From: Amylostereum areolatum
Taxonomy: Eukaryota; Basidiomycota; Agaricomycetes; Russulales; Stereaceae
NCBI GenBank assembly: GCA_012932865.1
Contig: SAXG01000037.1
Location: 388,622-452,621 of the forward strand
DNA length: 64,000 nucleotides
Direction of reading: 5' to 3'
Below, piece by piece: positions 12,571 through 23,390 of this stretch; positions within the stretch are counted from its first letter, which is position 1; each line of letters begins with the position of its first letter. A program made the translations under genes and the position numbers. The notes beneath the pieces are model-generated. The model did no database searches. It was not told the origin of the DNA and saw only the letters and a program-made list of their open reading frames with translations.

Positions 12571-12588
12571 CCTAACCCTAACCTAACC
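12571..12588. repeat. Telomere-like interstitial block
   Basis: CCTAACCCTAACCTAACC resembles the C-rich strand of the TTAGGG-type telomere repeat used by many fungi. Only about three units are present, so this may be chance. Confidence 0.4.
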
Positions 12589-12714
12589 ACACATCAGCCT
12601 ATCTCATTTTCGTATTCCTCTTGTAGTCACACTTGTAGCTTTGTTAGTGTCAAAATGTAGTAGCCTACAAAGTAGTGTAGTATGAAACAAAAATGTTGCT
12701 GACTTGACTTTGAA

Positions 12715-12795
12715 CCCACTCACGAAAATGAAGTTGAAACTAGTTCTTACTCACGAAAATGAAGTTGAAACCACTCACGAAAATGAAGTTGAAAC
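12715..12795 (+). repeat. Tandem repeat CTCACGAAAATGAAGTTGAAAC, about 3 copies
   Basis: ACTCACGAAAATGAAGTTG occurs at 12718, 12749 and 12773, with 24-31 nt spacing. It lies in the middle of the inverted-repeat element. Confidence 0.8.
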
Positions 12796-12878
12796 TTGTG
12801 TTTTCAACTTCTTTGGAATTCGGGCAGGTTCAGAACATCTGAACATGTCACACCGTGTGACGACACCAGCTGGGAAAG

Positions 12879-12957
12879 GGTTCGGAACCTGGTTCCAACC
12901 TGGTTCCAACCTTGGTTCAGGGAAGGGTTCTGAACCGGTTCCGAACCAGGTCTGAAC
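12879..12957. repeat. Cluster of palindromic GGTTC-N-GAACC units, right arm
   Basis: Units GGTTCCGAACC, GGTTCTGAACC and related GGTTCCAACC repeats mirror the cluster at 12180-12270. Confidence 0.7.
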
Positions 12958-13668
12958 CACCAGGCTCTAGTGTCGAAGTTTTGCCCCGATTAGACCAGAT
13001 TAGATGATTATAACTGATTATAAAGCAATTCCCAAATTTCCGACATATATCAGTACAAACTCTGAAGTCCAGGCCGTGGCTTGCGCCGCTCACCTCCTCA
13101 GCATTGCCCACGTAAACGACATCCCCAGGTCATATCACGCCGATGTCGCGCATCGGTGGATCTTCGGTGCACGGAGTAACGCTGGCAATCCTCAACCAAG
13201 AACGAGCGCGCAGTGGGAGAGCGGCTGAGAGCGGCGTAATCTCGGCGTCCAGCGCGCGAGCCCGTTCTCGATGTTGACGTCGAATTCGCATGCCCGCGTC
13301 GTCCCCACCATCCCCCTTACCTTCCCTACGCCCACGTCCACCCATTTTTACCCCGAAAAAAGGGACCCGTCGACAAGGCCGCATGGAATGGAACGGTGCT
13401 GGACAGTGTCGGACAATATTCGGCGCGCGCGCGCGGGGTTGGGCTTGGAGGGCGGAGGGCGGTCGTGGTTCGTGCATTCGGGGGGCATGGCGTATCGTAC
13501 ACGTATCCGAAGGCAAGATGGCTGGCCTCAGGACAGGAATAAAAGGCGGGGGACCGGGCAGAGAGAGGAGGACAAGTTGGCGGGTTATCGGCGTCCGACG
13601 ACACGGCAGCACGGTCCCTATTCTCCGTCGTGCATCCTATCGCCTGCGCTTGTATCGCTCCTTCCACC

Positions 13669-14840
13669 ATGGTCTATCGCATTCTCGTAGGATCTTATAC
13701 GTCCAAGGTCTCCACACTCGCCTTCGACCCCGCCGTGCCGTCCTTGCGCGTAATCGCGTCGCTGGAAGTCGGACATCACCCCTCCTGGCTGACGGCGCAC
13801 CCGGACGATCCATCGTTGATCTTCACCGGTTTGGAGCAGACAGATGGGCGCATCATCGCGCTGAGGGCGGATGAGGAGGGCGGCTTGAAGGCGGTCGGCG
13901 ATATAAGTAGCGGCGGGCGCGACCCTGCGAGCTTGGTCGCGCTGAAGGAGGAACTGGTCGTCGGGAACGTGAGTGCTTGTGTTTCGTCCTGTCGTATCGT
14001 CCGCTGACTTCGCACTCTATCAGTATTCCTCCGGCAACATTTTCGTGACCCCTATATCCACCACCGAACCCCATCTTCCTCTCAAACCCAGCCAAACCCA
14101 CGCGATTAGCGGGACGGGCCCGAACGCGGGGCGGCAGGAAGCGTCGCACCCGCACCAGGTCGTCTACATTCCCGAACACGACGAGCTGCTCGTCCCCGAT
14201 CTCGGATCCGATAGGACGTGGAGATTCATGAGGGAGGACGGGCAGTGGTCGCTGGCAGGATATGTTGAGTATGAGCCGGGGAGTGGACCGCGCCATGCTG
14301 TTTTCTTGGGTGCGTCGTCCCGGTGGTCGTTGGGGGTATCCCATGTCTGACCACGACTGGATCACAGACGGGATTCTGTACACGCTTTGCGAGCTGACGA
14401 GCTCAGTTGCAACGCACAAGCTGCCCGCGCTTCCATCCCCACCCACCCTCCTCAGCACGACTTCGTCAATGCAAAACCCTCCCTCTCCCCTCGGCGACAT
14501 GCTCGCGGCCGAAATCATCCTCTCACCCCCGATCCTCAATGTCCCCCGACACCTGTACGTCTCCAACCGCAACGCGCCATCTCCGCAGGGCGACCCGCTC
14601 GCCATTTTTTCTCTCGCGAACCCTGACCGGCCGACGCTGGTGCGGGAGGTGCGCACGGGGCTGAAGCATGTGCGCGGGGTTGTCCTTGGTCCGCGAGACG
14701 GTGGAGAGAAGAGCTGGGTTGCTGCGGGGGGCGCTTTAGGAGGCGGGGTGAAGGTGTATGAAGTTGGAAACGGGGGTGATACGCTAACGGAAGTGGCGCA
14801 GTGCCCGCTCGACGCCCCGACGGATTTCTTGTGGTTGTGA
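13669..14840 (+). CDS. Lactonase-family seven-bladed beta-propeller protein
   Basis: Predicted 352-residue protein of the 3-carboxymuconate cyclase/6-phosphogluconolactonase-like family (Lactonase, PF10282). Exons 13669-13968, 14024-14309 and 14368-14840 join in phase; the ATG sits in a strong CCACCATGG context. The start MVYRILVGSYTSKVSTLAF is the classic first blade (Y-x-x-x-V-G-x-Y). Later blades show GHHPSWLTAHP, VGNYSSGNIFV (split by intron 1), SHPHQVVYIPEHDELLVPDLG with the family's HxHxV/DLG pattern, and RHLYVSNRN near residue 265. No signal peptide is seen, so the protein is probably cytosolic. Fungal members are usually linked to aromatic catabolism or sugar-lactone opening, but the substrate here cannot be predicted. 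Confidence 0.93.
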
Positions 14841-15207
14841 CGAGACGGGTTCGGGCTGGACCATGGGGATGTCGGGAACCTTTCATATCATCTGTCGAAT
14901 AGAGATGGTTTCCCGGCAGGGTATTATATAAGTAAGAGCACTTGTTTGCGGTGATCGGACGTGTCGGCTTTGACCTGCGTGGTGTCTCGTCGTGGATTTC
15001 GGCCGAAGGAAACCCCGCGGGGTTGCGCGCTTGATGCAGACCGCCAGCGGGGACGACGAGCATGTTGCTCACCGGCCGAAGAGTCGAGGTCATGGCAAGG
15101 ATACAAAAGGCGGAACGATGCTTGCCTCTCCCCATCGCCGCTCGGTACTTTCCTGACCCTTTTCACGGGACTACACACGACTTGGTACGACAAAAACACA
15201 CACCGCT
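14841..15207. other. Intergenic, promoter side of the CoA-transferase gene
   Basis: 367 nt between two co-directional genes. A GTATTATATAAGTAAG segment at about 14919 could be a TATA-like element or part of the lactonase 3' end. Nothing else seen. Confidence 0.4.
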
Positions 15208-16914
15208 ATGCTCTCCAGAACTGCAAAATGGGCAGTCGCGCCGTCACCATCACAAACACGGACATTGTACGTTGCTCTGGAACTACGCTGCCTCCCAAAA
15301 GTTGAACGATATCTAGAGCAACTATCTTGCAAAATCCGCAGAATAACCTCCCTCTCGCCGGTGTTCGCGTCCTTGAAATCGGACAGCTCATCGCGGGCCC
15401 GTTTGCGGGGCAGTTGCTCGGGTGCGTGGTTCCAATCCTTTCTCTGACGTTTCTGACCGCGTTCGATAGACATTTTGGCGCAGAGGTCATCAAGGTTGAA
15501 CCCCCGAACACCGGCGACCCTATCCGCCACTGGCGCGAGCTCGACGTCGACGGCACGAGCCCGTGGTGGCGCAGTCTCGCGCGCAACAAGAAGAGCGTCA
15601 CGATCGACCTCCGCGCGGACGAGGGACGCGAGTACGTCTCAACCGTCGCCGCATACATGCCCGCCCGCTCACGTACCCACAGGCTCGCGAGGAAGCTCGC
15701 GGTGAAGAGCGATGTCGTGATCGAGAACTTCAAGCCCGGCAGTGCGTCCCCTCCCGCTCTTTTCGCCGTCCCCACTCACTCGATTTCCAGCCCTCGAGAA
15801 ATGGAAGATGGGCCCCGCCCACCTCCACCCGCTCAACCCTTCCCTCATCTTCACCCGCGTCTCGGGCTACGGCCAGACCGGTCCCTGGTCTTCGCGCCCC
15901 GGCTACGCCTCCGTGTGCGAGGCCGAATCCGGCTTTCGCTACATCAACGGCTTCCCCGACCCCGACACGGGCGCGCTCGCGGGGCCCCCGGTGCGTCCGA
16001 ACATCAGCCTCGGAGACTCCGTCGCGGGGCTCCACGCCGCGTTTGGGACGGTGAGTGCGACGCTCTGGCGAAGGGCGGCGCGCGACTCATCGCCGTGTGC
16101 ACACGCAGGTTCTCGCGCTGCTTTCGCGAAGACAGAAGGAGGCCCAGGGCATCGCGGGCGGGACGACCGTCGACGTGAGCATCATGGAGAGGTAGGCCGC
16201 CGTCCGTCTCTTCGCCCGCCCGACTGACGCCGTTTGGACAGCATGCTGAACCTGATGGAGGGCATCGTCCCCGAGTACGATCGCAAGAGCGTCGTGCGCG
16301 GGCCCTCTGGCTCCTCGGTGACCGGGATCGTGCCGACAAACGCGTACCCGTGCCAGCCCGCGCCCGGCTCGACCGCGCCCACGTACATCATCATCGGCGC
16401 GAACGCGGACTCGATGTACGAGCGCCTCATGCGTACCATTGGCCGTGAGGACCTCACGGGGGACGCGTACCAGCACAATCACCACCGCGTCGCGCACCAG
16501 GCGGAGATCGAGACCGCGATCTCGGCGTGGACGCGCGCGCGCACCGCGGAGGAGGTGCTCCGGGTCATGCAGGAGATCGGCGTGCCCGGGGGGCGGGTGG
16601 TGAGCGTGAAGGAGGTGATGGAGAACGAGCAGGTGCGCGCGCGGGGGGCGGTGGAGGACGTCCGTGTCGGTGGGGAGGGCGGGGAGGGCTGGATGGTGAA
16701 GATGCCGCGGCTCGCGCCGGTACTGGAGGGGATGGAGACGCGCACGCGGTGGGCGGGGCCGGAGCTCGGGGCGCACAACGAGGAGGTGCTGTGCGGCACG
16801 CTGGGGATGTCCCGCGCGGAGGTCGACGCGCTGGTGGAACGCGGGGTCGTCGGGGCCTGGGCGAGCAAGGCGGCGGGGAGGGCGACGGAGAGGGAGGTGC
16901 ACGATAGCAAGTGA
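15208..16914 (+). CDS. Family III CoA-transferase (CaiB/BaiF; SUGCT-like), probably mitochondrial
   Basis: Predicted 466-residue CoA-transferase. Exons 15208-15266, 15317-15421, 15470-15631, 15683-15741, 15791-16050, 16109-16191 and 16242-16914 join in phase. The N-terminus (MLSRTAKWAV, few acidic residues) looks like a mitochondrial presequence. The core starts LAGVRVLEIGQLIAGPF then FGAEVIKVEPP, the family's CoA-binding beginning. RNKKSVTIDLR, VVIENFKPG, ARVSGYGQTGPW-like text (TRVSGYGQTGPW) and LGDSVAGLHA follow; the Asp in GDS aligns with the catalytic aspartate of formyl-CoA transferase. Full length agrees with fungal homologues of human SUGCT (succinate-hydroxymethylglutarate CoA-transferase) and alpha-methylacyl-CoA racemases. 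The exact acyl donor and acceptor are not predictable. The locus is very GC-rich and all intron boundaries are canonical. Confidence 0.93.
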
Positions 16915-17039
16915 GCGTTGTGGTGAGACCTTGTGGTCGTTGCCCGGTGTATTTTCAGGTGTATGATATTAGATGTTATAGATATTGCTCTCGCTTACAA
17001 GCAACATCGCAGTGGACGTTTCTCGCTTCTTCTACCCAA

Positions 17040-17113
17040 GGGCATATGGTGTAGTTGGTTTATCACGCTCGCTTAGCATGCGAGAGGTGTCCGGTTCAAT
17101 TCCGGATATGTCC
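17040..17113 (+). tRNA. tRNA-Ala (anticodon AGC)
   Basis: Seventy-four nt that fold as a cloverleaf. The acceptor stem GGGCATA pairs with TATGTCC (one G-U), with A as discriminator. The D-arm contains the A box TGGTGTAGTTGG; the anticodon stem CTCGC/GCGAG holds loop TTAGCAT with anticodon AGC; the T-arm GTCCGGTTCAATTCCGGAT contains the B box GGTTCAATTCC. There is no intron. A T-run at 17133-17138 serves as the Pol III terminator. Confidence 0.96.
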
Positions 17114-17637
17114 ATCCGGTGCATCGTTTAGATCTTTTTTCTTTCTTTGCAGGTTTCATTTGGCCTTCATTATGTAATAATTGACAAATGACAAATTGAC
17201 AATGACTAGTAAGTGTAACTACCAAGTTCCAACTGGACAGGGGGACAAGTACAACAAATCATGACATTGATGCAGCCTCGACACTTGCAGGCTGACTTGC
17301 ATTTGCAGGTGTAGACTGATTAGGAATAGGAGGTAATCATATGGACCACAGAACTTGTACAAACCACCAAGGACGGAACTGTACCGCATCTTCACAAGCA
17401 GAACTACATATATTCGAGCACTCCGACGGAGTGCTCGAATGTTTGGGACATACAAATACACTGGAACGAGTACCTATCCTCAAGGGGGAGTAAGGGAGTC
17501 AAAATGTGCAGACGCAGGTAGTGAGAGAGAGCACGAGAGCATTGGCGCGTTGATATTCGTGATGGTTTACCCTTTCTCTTGATATTCATGACTTGGCCTA
17601 TCAAACCTGAGTACGACGACGTTGCATGCATACTCCC
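17114..17637. other. Intergenic between tRNA and F-box gene
   Basis: About 0.5 kb with the tRNA terminator and a perfect hairpin at 17412-17440. Short frames across it are interrupted and show no domain. Confidence 0.5.
17412..17440. repeat. Perfect 14-bp inverted repeat with 1-nt spacer
   Basis: ATTCGAGCACTCCG, a single A, then CGGAGTGCTCGAAT. The two arms are exact reverse complements. It lies about 200 nt beyond the F-box gene stop (3' side) and 300 nt past the tRNA. It could be a cruciform-forming site, a transcription terminator or a transposon footprint. Confidence 0.85.
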
Positions 17638-19829
17638 TCACCAGTGCCACGGCAACCTCGTCCCCACCCAAGGCGCAAACTCTGGATCGACTTCGGTCGC
17701 CTCCAGGCCATCTGCTAAACAATACGTCCTCCTTCTTGTACTCCACTCTTCTGCACCGATGCCTGTGGCGGCGTGAAGGATGGAGAACGGCGAGCTCCCG
17801 AGAACAAGGAGATCGAGTTTGGGGAGGTGTGAGCGGACGGTGCTGAGGAAGGGCGCGGACAATTCGAGCGTGGGTATTGCGAGAAGCTTGAGGCCTTTGG
17901 GAAGACCGGACCAAAGATGCTGCACGAATGACGAATCAAGTCAGAACGCATCCGTGCGATGGTAAGATAGATTCAACGAACCGCGAGGAACGACGGGTCC
18001 GCGGGCGATGAGAAGCGCAGATGGAGAGAGGTGACCTTGCGCGGGATGAGCCAGGAGGCCAGCGCGGGCGTCAGATCGCGGGGGATATCCATCGACAAGT
18101 TTTCCAGCTGCGCCAGCGTGGGCAGCACGCTCCATACCACCGCGTTGTACCCGACCTGGTTATGCGCACCGAGAACGCTCGACAAGCGCAACGTGCGCAG
18201 GTGCGGGTGCGTGCGCACGAACTCGGTGATGGCGGGGAACAGGTCAGGGTCGCCGTTGGACAGGTGTTGCACCGTGGTTATGTGGAAGGCAAAGTTCCGG
18301 AGGGTGGGAAGCGCGTCGACGTGGGTGCGGAATACGGCGGAGAGTCGGACGTCCTGGGTGAGCCGGCAGTGGATGCGGAGGGTTTCGAGGTGTCGCCCGT
18401 CAGAGAGGAGGGAGACGAGGGCATCGGGTGTGCCAAAGGACATGTCGAGGTCGAGAGAGGTCAGGTTGTTTACGGGCAGAGGGCGCGCGTCGATCAAAGG
18501 ATGGCCGGTAAGAACCACCAAGTTGCGCAGGGCAATGCTTTGGCCGCTGATCATGGTTGGGATGTCCGAAGGAGCGATGGTAGATCCTCGGGATAAGCAT
18601 GCGAAACGACGCAAGGCGGGGAACGCCGGAAGCTCGCGAGGAAGTGGCGTGGTAGGCCTACCAAAACAATAGTCAGTTCAGCAGGTTTTAGATTGGAGGA
18701 ACCGTCACGTACTCGAGGATGAGGCTTTGAAGGTTAGGGTGACTTGTCTCCAGTGCGGTGAGTAGCGTCTGCATGGCGCGTCCGCTCATGCGACAACCAA
18801 ACGTCTTCAGGTTCTTGAGTTTGGGTAGGATGTTCGATATCATCGCTGTAGAATGTTCGTCAATGGAGGAAAGATGGAGGATATGAATGACACACACCGA
18901 TCTGGAAAGACGTGAGGCCGTTCTCCTTCTCGGGCGCAAATATCACCAACGATTCAACGCATCCCGCATACGTCAAGTCGGAAACGAGGTGGCTCAAGAT
19001 CTCCGCGCTCCGGCGCGCATGCCATTCGTCGATTTTGTTCAAGTCGCTATTCTCTTGCGAGCGGGGCGAGGCCGTACAGAAATGCAAATGCACCCTTCGG
19101 AAGAGAAACTGGCTGGCGATGGAAGACAAGACATGGGGTACGAGCAGGAGGCTTCGAAGGTCTCGCTTGGCCAAGTATGAAGCGACTTCTCGCCATATCT
19201 CGTTTGAGAACCGAGGTTGCCCACGAAGTCGACTTCCGAACTGTCGAGATCATGAGCTACGCTGACCTATGAAGCGAGCCAAGTACGCACCTCGCCAGTG
19301 ATGCACTTGACCCCGGATGGCATGAGACTCGTGGCTTCGCGATTGTTGGGGTCAATTTGAAGGATCATCTGCAGGTCTGATATAATGGCACACGTCAGGT
19401 AGGGGATCCAGAGGAAAAGGGGGGGAGAAAGAAACATGGGAAAAGGGAATGCATACCCTGGTGTGCGGCGCCACGCATCCCAGCGGCAAACCTAGCCTTC
19501 GCTCTGATCAGCCGCGCCTGGATCAACTTGTCTGGGCGAGCCGCCGCGACCTGCAGGACCGACTGGACCGCGTTCTCGATGGTCGTTCTAGAACTGTGAA
19601 AATTCAATATCAGCACGCGCTCGTAGAAATGCCAGTCGCTGCTCGCACGACGCAAGCTGAGCCAAGAGACCGCCGCGCGATGAGACCAGTGCGAATAGGG
19701 TACGAACTTTGGGCCCGGAGAGATGCGTTCCATCGCGTATAAAAGCACGTCTGTTTTCTGATCGCTCGAAAGGGCGGAGACCACATCTCGCACGCTGGCG
19801 TCGAGCATCTTCGGGTTGAATACGGCCAT
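17638..19829 (-). CDS. TPR / F-box / leucine-rich repeat protein
   Basis: Putative substrate receptor of an SCF-type E3 ubiquitin ligase. The N-terminal exon (19829 to about 19455) is helical and ends in a TPR-like segment KLIQARLIRAKARFAAGM, continued after an intron by DLQMILQIDPNNREA (exon near 19380-19290). After an intron ending at 19239 the F-box reads PRFSNEIWREVASYLAKRDL, RSLLLVPHVLSSIASQFLFRRVHL. C-terminal exons 18657-17982 and 17919-17638 carry leucine-rich repeat text such as LTSLDLDMSF, HLETLRIHC, HLRTLRLSSVL, QLENLSMDI and VTSLHLRF. The stop follows VGTRLPWHW. This TPR-plus-F-box arrangement is common in polypores. Exact internal exon limits between 19300 and 18660 are approximate; an extra 5' exon cannot be excluded. 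Confidence 0.8.
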
Positions 19830-20555
19830 GATGAGGGGTCAAAAGCCTAAATGCACTGATTCAGACGACTCGACGAGTCTCGGGAGGTCTTCCTTAGTCG
19901 TGGTGAAGCGAAGATGGGGGACAAGACGTCGTGGATCGTGAGGAGGTTCACGTCGTTGTCGTCGTCGTGGACGCAGGTGGACGCACGCATGTACCGCGCA
20001 CCAGCCTGGGGCGAGTACCGTGCCAGTCGTTCCCAAGGGTGCTTTTACGCCCTCGCGACGTTTCGGGGGCTCACGTACATCGAACGGAACGAATCGGGCA
20101 GTAAAGAACCCACTATACAACGCGAGGGCTCTGGATCGACTCTAGGTTGGCCTAGACTGAATACTGCAGACTCAGAACCAGATCTGTGGCCGACCGGCAC
20201 ACAGCGCGGACTATGGAAATAAGACAGACTTCGCCGTGTACTTTCCTTGAGATATGTACGCTCGGAGGGTAGCCCAATGGGAGGTCGAGGTTGGCACGTT
20301 GACAAGCCAAAATGGCTCGAAACTCGAAGTGGAAGACGGAGCCGTGACGGAACAACAACACGTGCCATGTCTGCCCGCGACTTGAGTTGCCACGAGAGCT
20401 ACTGTCGGGCTACTGCTACAGCCTACTTACACACGCACAATGCACATCGGTAGCTGCTGAACGTTCCTATGCGATTCTATAATCCGAACCAAGCATTACA
20501 TAGCCTAGCACCCTGGGGAAGAATGCTACATACAGTCATACTAGATCTCATACTG
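19830..20555. other. Intergenic, no supported gene
   Basis: About 0.7 kb upstream of the F-box gene. Frames at 19839-20120 and 20045-20368 on the minus strand could contain a 5' exon of that gene but show no domain. Confidence 0.4.
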
Positions 20556-20586
20556 TCAATCAGGAACATTGACGTGGTCTGACTCT

Positions 20587-21810
20587 CTACATCTCCTCGT
20601 CGCCACTGAGAACTTCATCTGAATCGAAATCGGTATCAGCCGAGGAGTGGGAGGTTGAAGTATCGCTTTCCTGGCCCATAGAATCGTCTTCTTCCGCATA
20701 GGGATCATAAGGCTCATCTTCGAAAAGAGCGTCGGTAACACTGGGGAGGAGACAGGCTGTGTCTCGAAGATGTAGGTCATCCAGGTATAATTCTTCTTGG
20801 TCGTAGTCCAGAATCCATACTGATTCTTGTCTGCACAAGGAAATATCACCGGTTGCTCTAGGAGCTCTTCGATGAACATGCGGCCGTCGAGGTCGCCCTC
20901 ATCGAGCTCGATACGCCGGCCAAGGTAGATCTTCCATCTGTCGCCTGCCCGCATTGCAGGCCCTGCAAATTCGGCGAGGAGGGCCTCATCGGCCCACGCA
21001 ACGATGCCGGTAGCCTGTTCGAACTCGAGGCAAAACGTCTCGCACATAAGTTTCGTCGCGCCGCGACCGAGAAGGGCGATATACTCCTCCGAACGATCCG
21101 AATGCCAATCTCCGGTTTCCGCGTCGAGATGCTCCGTCCACTCTAAAGGTACTTCGCGCGCGGAGGTGTCGAGAAGGGGCGTTGTCCCACGGGGAGCAAG
21201 CTGACGGTCGCCGATGAGGACTTCATCCTCGGTGGAGGTGCTCATGTAGACTGGGGCGTCTTCATCATCCTGAACGTCAGATGGTGGCATTAATGGATGA
21301 CGGCCAATGCAGACTGAACGACGTACGCTCAAAGCTGCGTGCTCCAGCCCGCAATCATGGCAAAATCCCTCCACAACCTCCCAAGCGCAATCCGAACAGC
21401 GGAAGGTGTCGTAGTCCCAAAATCCTCTGGGAAGCCCAGGGAAGCCCTCCTGTTTCTGATTCTTCTTTCTTCGCTTCCTGAGCATGTCCATCTTTGTTAC
21501 CTCCGTGCGTATCGCCGATGTCTTCGTGGTCCTCTTCTAAGCTTTCATCGACGCGTCGACGTTTGACGCCGACTTGGGCGGTACTGCTGTCCGGAGTCCT
21601 TCGATGCTGAATGATCTCATACTGAGCAGATACAAGAGTATGGAGCTTGTCGATCTCTGATTTCTGAGACGTTATGACCTTTATGCCAGAATGAGATTTA
21701 TCAATATAGCCACCGTGCCAAGAATTGAAATTGACTCCTGACTCCTGACTAACCTGCTGAAGCAGACGAACTTGAGTCCGAGGAGAGCCGGACGGAAGGT
21801 CTTCTTCCAT
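20587..21810 (-). CDS. Cys-rich (zinc-ribbon-like) protein of unknown function, copy 1, probable frameshift
   Basis: Paralogue of the gene at 54680-56826; probably the basidiomycete family called DUF8191 (name from memory, unsure). Starting from the ATG at 21810, the first segment is polar with a basic KRRRVDE. Then comes a four-cysteine motif C-x2-C-x8-C-x2-C (RCSDCAWEVVEGFCHDCG), then, after an intron near 21345-21290, DDEDAPVYMS. A conserved core follows: EEYIALLGRGATKLMCETF, AMRAGDRWKIYLGR and LDGRMFIEELLEQPVIFP. The C-terminus is acidic, ending SDEVLSGDEEM, like copy 2. The conserved core and the acidic tail lie in different frames; the switch falls near 20808 (TTC TGG then AC TAC GAC), as if one G were missing. 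No suitable intron is seen there. It may be a real pseudogenising change or a sequence error. Confidence 0.65.
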
Positions 21811-22434
21811 AGAATCAGGGACAAAACATGTATCTCTGTGGATGGTGTAGCGGGTGAGGGGGTTGTGGATTGAGTAGGGAAAGCAGGTGCGCTGGCACGA
21901 TCACGTGGAGAGAGCGGCTTCGCGTCGCGTCCGGTGCACCGGGGTACACCGTACTGCACAGTGCACAGCACTGCCAGCAGCGACCTCCTGGTGAATCATG
22001 GCTGTCGTCGTAAATGAAATCCATCATCATAAGAGTCTGGATACAGCAAGACATATGGGCGACCATTGAACGTTGAACGAGCGGGAGCGTAGCTTCTGAT
22101 CACCGTCCGCGTCCTCGGCTCACAAAAGGCCCGAGCTTATGAGACTATCGTACCATCGTCGCAAATCGCTCAAGCGACCGACATCAATACACATACTTCT
22201 CCCATTACATGTTATCTCCTCTCCGGAAGCTGAACAGAAGCAAAGTCGCCGCCATTACGCAGTGACAGAATGCCCATATGATCCCCAAAGCAACATGGAT
22301 TAACCATACGTAAAAAGACTAAATGTAAGTAAACAAACGCGTTATAAGGATTTATGGTATAGAGCCAATCGCGTCCCTAAACAGGCCGGCCGATCAAAAA
22401 CACGAAGGTCTCTACCAAAAAAACCTCCCAACGC
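21811..22434. other. Intergenic
   Basis: About 0.6 kb. Contains a CGTTCAA dimer on the minus strand at 22066-22079. No gene supported. Confidence 0.45.
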
Positions 22435-23196
22435 TCAGAGAGCGAGAACCTGTATGAGAGTGGTGAGGTTGAGCTCAATGATGGTCGACCTCCGGCTGCC
22501 GAGGAGATTGACAAAGAGCCCAATGACAATGGAGAGAAGGCCGCCAAGGAGGTCGTTGAGGACGCCGATAGAAACACGAATGACGCCGGTGATGAGCGCG
22601 CCGAGACCGTCGCTGCAAGATAGTTGGTCATAACGGTCACAAAATATAAGCGCATTGAAAACTTACCCAAGGACAGAGAAGCTACCCCTGAGCGCACTCT
22701 GGTCAACACCAGGGAGGTTGTAAATCTGGCCGCAGGGAACCAGGATCAACTGCAACAACGACATCAGCTCGTGCGGGACAGAGGGATGCAGGCTCCTTAC
22801 ATCGATCACAGTTGTGAGAACAGCAAAAACGTCACCGCTACCAATGGCGCCAGCGGGGAGCGTCCTGCAGGCGCCCACGGCAACATCGATGACGGCCTTC
22901 ATGTCGAGGACAACAGTGTTAACCCGGTCGTAAGAGTAGTTGTCAACGTTGATGCCGTCTGCCGCGTGCGTTAGAAGGCTGAACGGTGTGATTATACCAG
23001 AAAGTGACTTACTAAGGAGGTCACCGTTGGCCTTAAGGCTGGAGTTGAGCTGGGTCAAGATTCCCATGAGGTCGGTAGGTTGAGTGGTATTGCGGGCCTC
23101 GACAGCGCGCGTCGACTTGACGCCAGTGGGCATCGCAGAGGTGAAAGCGCCAAAGGCGAGGAGGACGATGGTAGAGACCTTGGCGAAAGAGAACAT
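22435..23196 (-). CDS. Small secreted hydrophobic protein, copy 1 (unknown family)
   Basis: Predicted 200-residue protein, exons 23196-23013, 22958-22801, 22749-22667 and 22612-22435, all in phase. Residues 1-21 (MFSFAKVSTI, VLLAFGAFTSA) form a clear signal peptide. The middle carries NVDNYSYDRVNTVVLDMKAVI, then ACRTLPAGAIGSGDVFAVL and LILVPCG. The last 60 residues are a hydrophobic, Gly-rich double segment (LLGGLLSIVIGLFVNLLG). Two paralogues sit at 40715-41451 and 46734-47478; exon 2 is 158 nt in all three, and the C-terminal exon covers the same part. This copy has lost the third and fourth cysteines that the other two keep. I do not recognise the family. Its promoter is shared with copy 3. 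Possibly secreted, or anchored by the tail hairpin. Confidence 0.9.
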
Positions 23197-23390
23197 GCTG
23201 CCTGAGCGTAAAGAATGAAGAGGGGACAAAAAAAGATCGAAAAGAGAGCGACTGGAGTGTTAAGCCCGAAGGATGGGGATCAGTGGACGATCCTGCATGT
23301 CTTTTATACGAAGGGCCTCGGACGACAGGGCGGATGGACAGAACCAATCCCGTACGGTCGCTAAGTGCGAGTCGCTTCTCGCGGCTGAGT
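23197..23390 (-). promoter_or_regulatory. Conserved promoter of small secreted protein copy 1
   Basis: Reading on the minus strand: a CTCAGCCGCGAGAAGCGACT box (23389-23370), TACGGGATTGG (23354-23344), a TATA box CGTATAAAAGAC (23310-23299), and a start-site/leader block around 23274-23242. The same blocks in the same order precede copy 3 at 46554-46694. Confidence 0.85.

Larger units (their letters stand above)
11966..13048. mobile_element. Candidate non-autonomous foldback/MITE-like element
   Basis: AT-rich outer parts form imperfect inverted repeats. ATATGTCGGAAA at 11966 is matched by its reverse complement ending at 13048, and both are followed inward by a TTTATAATC block (11990-11999 left, 13016-13024 right). 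Further in, ACTTCGACACTGGAGCC at 12180 on the left pairs with ACTTCGACACTAGAGCC read on the minus strand at 12962-12980. Inside each arm lies a cluster of self-complementary units of the form GGTTC-N-GAACC (about 12206-12266 and 12879-12957). The centre holds a tandem repeat and a telomere-like block. No open frame resembles a transposase. I could not find a clear target-site duplication. Confidence 0.6.

Noticed and set aside
16087..16902. 271-codon minus-strand open frame
   Set aside because: Antisense to the CoA-transferase last exons; composition is His/Arg/Pro-rich with no domain.
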